A DNA stretch of 64,000 nucleotides from CAVYOE01 sp963770155 (GTDB taxonomy: Bacteria > Actinomycetota > Thermoleophilia > Solirubrobacterales > 70-9): positions 2,108,001 through 2,172,000 of the forward strand of contig CAVYOE010000001.1 of the NCBI GenBank assembly GCA_963770155.1, written 5' to 3'. Shown one piece after another: positions 58,033 to 64,000 of the stretch. A model generated the notes under the pieces. The model was not told the DNA's origin. It did not search any database and was given only the letters and a program-made list of their open reading frames with translations. Numbering within the stretch: the first letter of the stretch is position 1; each line of letters begins with the position of its first letter. The position numbers were made by a program, and so were the translations under genes.

Positions 58033-59394
58033 GTGAGTGACTCCGCCGCAGCCGGGTCAGATGGGGCTCAGCGGGTCTGCGTAATCGGCGCCGGGTCGTC
58101 CGGGATCGTCTCCTGCCAGGTCCTCGACGCGCGCGGCATCCCGTTCGACTGTTTCGAGAAGGGATCCTACGTCGGCGGAAACTGGCGCTATGGGAACGAC
58201 AACGGCGTCTCCTCCGCCTACCGCTCCCTCCACATCAACACCTCACGCCGCACGATGGGCTTCGCCAGCTTCCCGATGCCCGAGAACTACCCCGACTACC
58301 CGGACCACTCGCTGATGGCCCGTTACTTCGAGGACTTCGTCGACCATTTCGACCTGCGCGAGCAGATCAGCTTCAAGACAGAGGTAACCCGGGTCCAGCC
58401 CGCGGGCGAGGGTGAGTGGGAGGTGACGATTTCGCCGAACGACGGCCCGGAGGAGACCCGCCGCTACGGCGCGGTGCTCGTCTGCAACGGGCACCACTGG
58501 GATCCGCGCTGGCCCGAGCCGCCCTTCCCGGGGGCCGAGGATTTCAAGGGTGAGCAGATGCACGTCCACCATTACAAGGAGGCCGACGTCCTCGAGGGGA
58601 AGCGGGTGCTTGTGCTCGGGATCGGGAACTCAGCCTGCGACATCGCGGTCGAGTCGTCGCGGATTGCCGATGCGACCTTCCTGGCGATGCGTCGTGGCGC
58701 CTACGTCATTCCGAAGTACCTCGGCGGTAAGCCGACCGATGAGACCGTCGGCCCATCGTTCTCGCGGCTGCCGCTGGCGATCCAGCGGAGCTTGATGGGG
58801 CTCTCGCTGCGGATGGCCCAGGGAAAACCAACCGATTACGGCCTGCCGGAACCCGATCACAAGCTGCTCGGCGCGCATCCCACGGTTTCCTCGGAGCTGC
58901 TGCCGCGAATCGGCCATGGTGATATCGCCGTGAAGCCGAACATCGAGCGTTTCGAGGGCCAGGCGGTCAGGTTCGTCGATGGGTCGAGCGAGGAGATCGA
59001 CCTGGTCATCTACTGCACCGGCTACAGGGTCAACTTTCCCTTTCTCGACCCAGCGATCTTCTCGGCACCTGGGAACCGGTTGCCGCTCTACCGTCGCGTT
59101 GTCGACCCGGACAACCCCGGCCTGTACTTCATCGGATTCATCCAGCCGCTCGGGCCGATCATGCCCCTGGCGGAGGCGCAGGCCGAATGGGTCGCCCACC
59201 TGCTTGACGGAAGCGCCGGCCTACCGCCAAAAAGGGCGATGGAGAGGGAGATCGAGCGCCACGACCGCGGGTTGGAGAAGCGCTACGTCAGCTCAAAGCG
59301 CCACACGATCGAGGTGGATTTCCACCCCTATATGCGGACGCTTCGCCGCGAGCGCCGCAGGCGTCGCCGCGGGCGCTCGGCGGTGGGGTCCTGA
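58033..59394 (+). CDS. Flavin-containing monooxygenase-like protein
   Basis: 453 residues. FAD-binding VCVIGAGSSGIVSCQVL near residue 15, an FMO-type motif FKGEQMHVHHYKE near 173 (FxGxxxHxxxY), NADPH-binding VLVLGIGNSACDIAVE near 195, and DLVIYCTGYRVNFPFL. It oxygenates a nucleophilic small molecule. A basic Arg-rich tail ends the protein. GTG 58033 follows rpoC by 34 nt on the same strand, so it may be partly cotranscribed, but it has no functional link to transcription. Confidence 0.85.
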   Translation: MSDSAAAGSDGAQRVCVIGAGSSGIVSCQVLDARGIPFDCFEKGSYVGGNWRYGNDNGVSSAYRSLHINTSRRTMGFASFPMPENYPDYPDHSLMARYFEDFVDHFDLREQISFKTEVTRVQPAGEGEWEVTISPNDGPEETRRYGAVLVCNGHHWDPRWPEPPFPGAEDFKGEQMHVHHYKEADVLEGKRVLVLGIGNSACDIAVESSRIADATFLAMRRGAYVIPKYLGGKPTDETVGPSFSRLPLAIQRSLMGLSLRMAQGKPTDYGLPEPDHKLLGAHPTVSSELLPRIGHGDIAVKPNIERFEGQAVRFVDGSSEEIDLVIYCTGYRVNFPFLDPAIFSAPGNRLPLYRRVVDPDNPGLYFIGFIQPLGPIMPLAEAQAEWVAHLLDGSAGLPPKRAMEREIERHDRGLEKRYVSSKRHTIEVDFHPYMRTLRRERRRRRRGRSAVGS

Positions 59395-59476
59395 AAGGGT
59401 GGGGGGAGTCCTCGTAGGCCTCAGGTCCGCACCGCCTTAATACGTGCTGCTGGCCAGAGTCGTGTAAACCAAAAGA

Positions 59477-59503
59477 AAAGGTCCCCCCGCAGGGGGACCC
59501 TTT
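59477..59503. terminator. Bidirectional intrinsic terminator
   Basis: Stem GGTCCCCC/GGGGGACC (59480-59487 with 59492-59499), extended by AAA/TTT. On the minus strand it is followed by TTTTCTTTT, a strong terminator for the TSP3-repeat protein gene. It also closes the monooxygenase unit from the other side. Confidence 0.75.
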
Positions 59504-59530
59504 CCAGCCCTGTCGGATCAGTGCCGCGCG

Positions 59531-60703
59531 TTACTTGCTGGCGGCAGCCCTGATGATCGTCAGCGTCCGGAACTTGGTCTTGATCTTGCTCCGGGTGCGG
59601 CCGTCACGCGAGGCGTTTCGCACTGCGACCCGCTCCCGGAACGTCATCGACGTCTTCTCCAGGACTCGGGCGAGGAACGACGGCTTGATGTTCATCGGGA
59701 CGATCTTGGTCCGACCGGTCTTGATCTTGCGGCGGCCAACCCGCGTCGCTGCGGTGCTGCCCCTGCCGCCGATCAGTCCCTGAATCGCGACGTTGCACGG
59801 CTTCCGCGATGACCTCGGGCACTTGACGGCAACCAGAATGCGGTTGCCCCGAATCAGAGCCGTGCCCGAGCTGAGCGCACCGAGCTGGCCACCGGGTGTG
59901 GTGCCGGTGGGCGGAGTGGTGGGCGGACCGTTCGGAGTCGGGTCGCATGCATCGCCGATTCCGTCACCGTCGGTGTCCGTCTGGGACGGGTTCGGGACGT
60001 TCGGGCAGTTGTCCGTCGGATCCGGTACCCCGTCACCATCGCTGTCGGCCGCTCTCGCGGTGAGGACGACGTTGTCCCAGTCGAAATTGCCGCTTGGGAT
60101 GACGCCGGCCGGAATGTCGAGCCGGGTCACGATCCGGATCTGGTGGCTGTCACCGAGGTCGAGCTGCTCCGGATCGATGCCCACCGTGGGCACGCTGGTC
60201 CAGGAGGGGGTGTCGATCAGCGGAGCCTGGTCGATCGCCGGCACTGAGAGGCCGTCCGTGACATTGTCGACGAACACGCTGTAGTCAGCGCTGTCCAGGG
60301 CCTGGACCAGAGCAGCAGCAGAGCTGCGGTGATCGAGGCTGAACCGGAGCGATCCCGGCTCGTTACCAGCGTCGCCGTTGTAGGTGAACGCCGGGCTCGT
60401 CCAGGTGATCGTTGCCTCGGTCGCGAGGCTGGTGAGCCCGGTCAGGCTGCTCCGTATGAAGCCGGAGCCGCCGACACCACCGGACCCCACATGCGCGCTG
60501 GTCACCGCGGGGCACGTCAGAGACGGAATGCACAGAATCTGGTCGTAAGTCGTATTGCCCGTCCATCCGCCGGCGGAGCCGTTGAAATGGCGAGCGTCTG
60601 CAGTTGGGTGGTATTGGGTCGCGGCGCTCGCCGGGGCTGCGGTGACTGCGCTGACCCCTGCAACTGCTGCGGCGACCAGAGCGATCCTAAGTCTTGATCC
60701 CAT
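59531..60703 (-). CDS. Secreted protein with thrombospondin type-3 repeats
   Basis: 390 residues: signal peptide LRIALVAAAVAGVSAVTAAPASA, a lectin-like beta-rich region (residues 30-230, ending VILTAR-like strands), then a calcium-binding TSP3 block (DSDGDGVPDPTDNCPNVPNP, QTDTDGDGIGDACDPTPN), a Pro/Thr linker and a C-terminal basic domain (RGNRILVAVKCPRSSRKPCN, IKTKFRTLTII). Probably a surface or secreted structural protein. ATG 60703 has SD AAAGGAG with good spacing; the frame extends 17 codons upstream without support. Confidence 0.72.
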   Translation of the reverse strand: MGSRLRIALVAAAVAGVSAVTAAPASAATQYHPTADARHFNGSAGGWTGNTTYDQILCIPSLTCPAVTSAHVGSGGVGGSGFIRSSLTGLTSLATEATITWTSPAFTYNGDAGNEPGSLRFSLDHRSSAAALVQALDSADYSVFVDNVTDGLSVPAIDQAPLIDTPSWTSVPTVGIDPEQLDLGDSHQIRIVTRLDIPAGVIPSGNFDWDNVVLTARAADSDGDGVPDPTDNCPNVPNPSQTDTDGDGIGDACDPTPNGPPTTPPTGTTPGGQLGALSSGTALIRGNRILVAVKCPRSSRKPCNVAIQGLIGGRGSTAATRVGRRKIKTGRTKIVPMNIKPSFLARVLEKTSMTFRERVAVRNASRDGRTRSKIKTKFRTLTIIRAAASK

Positions 60704-60820
60704 CCTCACATCTCCTTTTGTTGACCCGAAGGCGGTCGTTCCCTCGATCCGCACGTCAACCTATACCGGAGTCTTGGAGCGCCTGCGCCGGTTGAGCGGG
60801 AGACCCCGCCGAACAAACGG

Positions 60821-61111
60821 CTAGCGGCGGCTGAGTTGCCGCGCGGGAGCCCCGGCCGGGGGCTCGGTGCGGCGCCGCCCGCCGGGCGGGCACGCCGGAA
60901 GCTGCTCGTTGCCCCCGTGGGGACCGCGACGGGGGCCGCGTGGACCTCGCGGTTCCCGGCGCCAGCGGCGGAACCCATGGTCTTGCTCCTCGCCCGGAGC
61001 CTCCTCTATGTCCGGCTCCGCCCTGATCGCGTACCAGACGAGGTACATCGCGGCGAACACCGGGATCTTCAGCACCAGGCCGAGGAAGACGATCGGCAGC
61101 CATCCCTCCAT
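60821..61111 (-). CDS. Small membrane protein, Arg/Pro/Gly-rich tail
   Basis: 96 residues. One strong helix near the N-terminus (LPIVFLGLVLKIPVFAAMYLVWYAI), followed by a charged Pro/Arg/Gly-rich cytoplasmic part. No family. The start overlaps the stop of the HAD gene by one base (TAATG), so the two are expressed together. Confidence 0.6.
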   Translation of the reverse strand: MEGWLPIVFLGLVLKIPVFAAMYLVWYAIRAEPDIEEAPGEEQDHGFRRWRREPRGPRGPRRGPHGGNEQLPACPPGGRRRTEPPAGAPARQLSRR

Positions 61112-61608
61112 TAGGCGGGAGTGTAGTCGTCGTCGACCCAGGCGAGAAGGGCCTCAACATGCGCTTCCTCGAGGCCGTGCTTCGACTCGGTCGGGACCAG
61201 CAGGGTCGGTGCTTCCCTCTTCTTTGCCCAGCGCCGGCAGGAGCGGTCGAGGCTGTCGTCGATCCAGGCGAGGGGACGGTCGCCGGCGTACTCGTCGATC
61301 GCCTCCAGCTTCCAGTGCGCCGTTCCGAACTGCGCTCGTCCGTCAAAGGTCAGGTGCGGCATCTCGGGCACCCCGAGGATCAGGGGTAGGTGATCGTTGG
61401 CGCGGTCCTCCCAGCCGCTTGCCCACACTCCCTCGTAGGTCTTGAGCAGCCGTTTGATGCGGTCCCCGGCCTCGATCGAGATGTAGTGGGGCATGCCGTC
61501 GATCAGGTGGAACTGGCCCGCTGGCTGCTCTCCCTCCTCGAACCCGAACAGGCTGATGACGCCGTCGATGTCAATAGCGAGCAGGGGCTTGTCCTTGCGG
61601 CCGAGCAC
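61111..61608 (-). CDS. HAD-superfamily protein (HAD domain in Swiss Army Knife-like)
   Basis: 165 residues. Motif I is LLAIDIDGVISLFG (DxDG), there is a KxxA-like central region (WASGWEDRANDHLPLILG), and a late acidic motif PLAWIDDSLDRSC (DD). It is a small HAD phosphatase or nuclease-associated domain of unknown substrate. GTG 61608 is 6 nt after a minus-strand -10 TATCCT (61615-61620), which also falls at the edge of the structured element copy 2. Confidence 0.7.
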   Translation of the reverse strand: MLGRKDKPLLAIDIDGVISLFGFEEGEQPAGQFHLIDGMPHYISIEAGDRIKRLLKTYEGVWASGWEDRANDHLPLILGVPEMPHLTFDGRAQFGTAHWKLEAIDEYAGDRPLAWIDDSLDRSCRRWAKKREAPTLLVPTESKHGLEEAHVEALLAWVDDDYTPA

Positions 61609-61610
61609 GG

Positions 61611-61690
61611 GGCCAGGATATGGGCCATCCGTAACGAGCCCTGCCACGGCGGCCCCGCAGCGCGCAGCGCGAGGAGCCGCCGGAAAGGCG
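61611..61690. repeat. Structured intergenic element, copy 2
   Basis: GATATGGGCCAT (61617-61628), 6-nt spacer, CGAGCCCTGCC (61635-61645), then hairpin CGGCGGC/GCCGCCG (61647-61653 with 61676-61682) around a 22-nt loop with CGCGCAGCG, ending GGAAAGGCG. Spacing and order match copy 1 (30049-30126). Two stem positions differ in both arms so that pairing is kept. It lies between divergent HAD and rpsL promoters. Confidence 0.6.
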
Positions 61691-61695
61691 TTCTG

Positions 61696-61701
61696 TACCA
61701 T
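61696..61701 (+). promoter_or_regulatory. -10 element of rpsL-rpsG
   Basis: TACCAT ends 8 nt before the rpsL GTG 61710; leaderless. No Shine-Dalgarno sequence. Confidence 0.45.
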
Positions 61702-61709
61702 GCGCCGCC

Positions 61710-62105
61710 GTGCCTCGAACGAGCCAACTCGTACGCAAGGGCCGCAAGCGCCCGAAGAAGAAGACGACGACCCCCGGTCTCAAGTCCGGGTCGGGTCGCA
61801 AGAAGACCATCTCCGCGCCCCAGCGGCGGGGCGTCTGCACGCGCGTCTACACGGCGACGCCGAAAAAGCCGAACTCCGCGCTGCGCAAGGTCGCCCGCGT
61901 CCGGCTGACCAACGGGATGGAGGTCACCTGCTACATCCCCGGCGAGGGGCACAACCTGCAGGAGCACTCCGTTGTCCTCGTCCGCGGCGGCCGCGTCAAG
62001 GACCTGCCGGGTGTCCGCTACAAGGTCGTCCGCGGCACCCTCGACGCATCCGGCGTCTCCGACCGCAAGAAGTCCCGCTCGATGTACGGAGTGAAGGCCT
62101 CCTAG
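61710..62105 (+). CDS. rpsL: 30S ribosomal protein S12
   Basis: 131 residues, normal plus a few. Streptomycin-region motifs TTTPGLKSGSGRKK (about 20), ATPKKPNSALRKVARVRL and RGGRVKDLPGVRYKVVRG are intact. Start GTG 61710 with -10 TACCAT 8 nt upstream. rpsG begins 2 nt after the stop. Confidence 0.97.
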   Translation: MPRTSQLVRKGRKRPKKKTTTPGLKSGSGRKKTISAPQRRGVCTRVYTATPKKPNSALRKVARVRLTNGMEVTCYIPGEGHNLQEHSVVLVRGGRVKDLPGVRYKVVRGTLDASGVSDRKKSRSMYGVKAS

Positions 62106-62107
62106 CA

Positions 62108-62578
62108 GTGCCGCGCCGTTCGCAAGCTTCGATCCGAACGCTCGAGCCCGACTCCGTCCACCGGAGCCGGCTCGTACAGCAGGTGATCAACAAGGTGATG
62201 AGCCACGGCAAGAAGGGCCGGGCCGAGCAGATCACCTACGACGCTCTCGCGATCGTCGGCGAGCGCACCGGGGGCGACCCGGTGGAGGGGCTCGAAGCCG
62301 CGATCAAGGAGCTCACCCCGGTGCTCGAGGTCCGCTCCCGCCGGGTCGGCGGCGCCACCTACCAGGTGCCGGTCGAGGTACCAGCCCGCCGCGCCCGCAC
62401 GCTCGCGGTCCGGTGGCTGGTCGAGTACGCGCGGGACCGCGGCGAGAAGGCGATGGCCGAGCGGCTCGCCAACGAGATCACCGACGCCGCCAAACAGCAG
62501 GGCAACGCCTGGAAGCGGAAGGACGACATCTACCGCATGGCCCAGGCGAACAAAGCTTTCGCGCACTACCGCTGGTAG
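62108..62578 (+). CDS. rpsG: 30S ribosomal protein S7
   Basis: 156 residues, the normal length. Start GTG (62108). Signatures: VPRRSQASIRTLEPDSVHRS, LVQQVINKVMSHGKKGRAEQI, VEVPARRARTLAVRWLVEYAR, KRKDDIYRMAQANKAFAHYRW. It is the primary binder of the 16S 3' major domain. fusA and tuf, which usually follow, are not on this strand downstream; the next genes are convergent membrane proteins. Confidence 0.96.
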   Translation: MPRRSQASIRTLEPDSVHRSRLVQQVINKVMSHGKKGRAEQITYDALAIVGERTGGDPVEGLEAAIKELTPVLEVRSRRVGGATYQVPVEVPARRARTLAVRWLVEYARDRGEKAMAERLANEITDAAKQQGNAWKRKDDIYRMAQANKAFAHYRW

Positions 62579-62591
62579 CGGCGCGCGGCGG

Positions 62592-63095
62592 CTACAGCTG
62601 CTTCGAGTAGTCGACCACCCGGCGGGACTCCTCGGCCTCGGCCGGCGCACCGAACAGCTTCAGACGCCACGACGGCAGCGTTGCCAGGGCGCCGCCGCAG
62701 ACCGAGAGCATCAGCGAGCCGACCAGCTCGAACCAGAAGCCGTTCTGGGGCTCGGCCTTGGCATCGATGAACGACTCGCGCGAGTCGTCGAGGGTGCCGA
62801 TCTTGTTCGCGTCGGGCAGGTCGCCGATCAGGAAGATGAGCAGCGCGATCACACCGCAGACGGCGATCGCGAACGCGGCCGGCTTCGAGCCGGTGGTGAC
62901 GGTCACCGCCAGCGCGATCACCGCCGTGACCGCCAGGACCAGGATGGAGCCCGAGTGGCGGTCGAGTGCGTCCGAAGCTTGAAGCGCTTCGCCCCCGGGC
63001 GGGGTCAACTCGAACGTGGTCATCAGCTCGGACGCGCCGAGGATGATGATGGCGCCGAGGCAAGCGAGCGCCAGCATCGGCTCGGTCCGCCTCAC
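62592..63095 (-). CDS. Membrane protein of unknown function, paralogue A
   Basis: 167 residues, four hydrophobic helices (MLALACLGAIIILGASELM, SILVLAVTAVIALAVTVTT, FAIAVCGVIALLIFLIGDLPD, GFWFELVGSLMLSVCGGALATL). The pattern LIGDLPD...GFWFEL is shared with the neighbour (LLVDLPQ...GFWAQL), so the pair are related. Its GTG start overlaps the neighbour's stop by 4 nt. Function unknown. Confidence 0.6.
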   Translation of the reverse strand: MRRTEPMLALACLGAIIILGASELMTTFELTPPGGEALQASDALDRHSGSILVLAVTAVIALAVTVTTGSKPAAFAIAVCGVIALLIFLIGDLPDANKIGTLDDSRESFIDAKAEPQNGFWFELVGSLMLSVCGGALATLPSWRLKLFGAPAEAEESRRVVDYSKQL

Positions 63096-63940
63096 GAAGC
63101 CCTCCAGCGCCGCCCTGGCAAGCGCCGGCCGCTGACCGGGTGCTCGACTCTGCGGCGCTGCCGCTCGGCCCTCCGCTCCTCCCGGGTCTGCGCACGCCGG
63201 ACCGGCTCGTGGCCCCCGTGGGAGCGCTTGACGAGCTGACCCAGCAGAACGCCGCAGAAGAGCAGGACTGCTCCCGCAGCGAGTTGCGCCCAGAACCCCT
63301 CGAGCAGCCTTGCCTCCGACCCTCCATAGGCAAGCCCGGTGTCTCCCGCGTCGATCCCCTGCGGCAGGTCCACCAGGAGGCTGACCAGGACAGCGATCAA
63401 GCCGCAGAGCGCAACCAGCCGCCCCAGCCGCCAGCGGCCTCGCAGGGTGGCGGCGGTCAGGAACAGTGCCACCGCGGCTACCGGGATCATCAAGTACGCG
63501 TGGGCGGTGCCGGTGTCCTCGGCGCCGGCAATCGGCGCCGGGGCCACCCGACCGATCTGACCACCGTAGGCAGGCGCGTCAACCGCAATGCCGCTGTAGG
63601 CGACGAACTGCGATGCGGCCAGCGCCAGGCAGCAGCCGGCAGCCACGGCCGCGACCGCGGGCTCGGGCCGCACGGCGGCGCTGACCGAGTCGACCCTGGC
63701 CAGACACCAGGCGACCAGGCGCGAGCCGACCGCGATCAGTTGAGCCGCGAGCACGATCGGGAGCGAAAGAACCGCTGTTATGTAGGGGGCGGCCCCACCG
63801 GCGAGGCTCCGCACGGCGCCGCCGCCCCGCCGCAGTGCGTAGCCGGTCCGGCGGCCCGCCTCCCGGCCGGCCTCGGAGACCCCGGGACGCCGGCGCATGC
63901 CGATCCGCAGCCGTGCCCGAGCACGCCTGAGCACACTCAT
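63092..63940 (-). CDS. Membrane protein of unknown function, paralogue B
   Basis: 282 residues: an Arg-rich N-terminal region (about 45 residues), a first helix (APYITAVLSLPIVLAAQLIAVGS), then four helices with the same pattern as the downstream gene, and a basic C-terminus. ATG 63940 is preceded by AAAGGG. PYIT is written TAC-ATA-ACA, giving the reverse copy of the repeated 9-mer. Nothing coding is recognised from 63941 to the window end; TATCCT at 63949-63954 could be a plus-strand -10. Confidence 0.6.
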   Translation of the reverse strand: MSVLRRARARLRIGMRRRPGVSEAGREAGRRTGYALRRGGGAVRSLAGGAAPYITAVLSLPIVLAAQLIAVGSRLVAWCLARVDSVSAAVRPEPAVAAVAAGCCLALAASQFVAYSGIAVDAPAYGGQIGRVAPAPIAGAEDTGTAHAYLMIPVAAVALFLTAATLRGRWRLGRLVALCGLIAVLVSLLVDLPQGIDAGDTGLAYGGSEARLLEGFWAQLAAGAVLLFCGVLLGQLVKRSHGGHEPVRRAQTREERRAERQRRRVEHPVSGRRLPGRRWRAS

Positions 63941-64000
63941 CCCTTTGCTATCCTCACGCGTCGCCCCGGCAGGGAGCTAGGAGCCGCGGGCAAAGCCATT

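Noticed and set aside
60704..60820. Possible -35/-10 promoter for the TSP3-repeat gene
   Set aside because: TAGGTT is present on the minus strand but no convincing -35 accompanies it; evidence too thin to annotate.
63941..64000. TATCCT at 63949-63954 as a promoter of a plus-strand gene
   Set aside because: No start codon or RNA gene follows within the window, so it cannot be supported.

Overview
This 64 kb window is high-GC (roughly 69% by eye), densely coding DNA from an actinobacterium. The best guess is class Thermoleophilia (Solirubrobacterales/Gaiellales-like). The guess rests on the GC content, the rpmG-secE-nusG-rplKAJL-rpoBC order, a B12-dependent ribonucleotide reductase paired with NrdR, FolE2, a family 5 uracil-DNA glycosylase, secreted proteins with Lys/Arg-rich tails, and many leaderless genes. 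It is an inference, not a database result. There is no CRISPR array, insertion sequence, prophage or rRNA operon, and no gene-free stretch exceeds 300 bases.

Layout. 1-11 kb: inositol-phosphatase-like enzyme, AddAB/AdnAB-like helicase-nuclease (frameshifted), secreted beta-helix protein, PAC2 protein, a GGQ peptidyl-tRNA hydrolase, two half-size TauE/SafE transporters, trehalose-phosphatase (frameshifted), PolX (in-frame stop). 10.8-17.4 kb: an ECF sigma factor fused to its own zinc-finger/membrane segment, a MEDS-ATPase signalling protein, the nrdR-nrdJ operon (nrdJ frameshifted twice) and an SDR. 17.4-25.7 kb: hemolysin III, cell-surface polysaccharide genes (two GT2 enzymes, an O-antigen-ligase-like protein, a sugar epimerase), precorrin-2 dehydrogenase. 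25.8-33.2 kb: topA (archaeal flavour), tmk, holB, a two-component system, a small HExxH peptidase, tRNA-Thr. 33.2-44.4 kb: trypsin-like protease, CDF transporter, large membrane protein, thioesterase, UdgB, malic enzyme, pgsA, folE2, tRNA-Tyr, rmlC, tRNA-Thr, acyl-CoA dehydrogenase. 45-62.6 kb: the ribosomal/RNA-polymerase superoperon rpmG-secE-nusG-rplK-rplA-(TolB/RTX protein)-rplJ-rplL-rpoB-rpoC (rpoC frameshifted), then a flavin monooxygenase, a TSP3-repeat secreted protein, a HAD protein, and rpsL-rpsG. The window closes with two related membrane proteins.

Regulation. About 25 genes carry a -10 hexamer (mostly TANNNT) only 6-10 nt upstream of the start codon and no Shine-Dalgarno sequence, so leaderless initiation is the house style and often decides the start codon. 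Two divergent pairs share one symmetric -10. Two tRNA genes end 4-5 nt before a start codon, so 3' processing of the tRNA would create near-leaderless mRNAs.

Most unusual signals: (i) a two-copy intergenic element (about 30049-30126 and 61611-61690) whose hairpin is kept by two compensatory base-pair changes; (ii) the 9-mer CCCTACATA/TATGTAGGG occurring five times inside genes, written with codons that are rare here; (iii) six single-base frameshifts and one amber codon in otherwise conserved genes, most simply sequencing or assembly errors.
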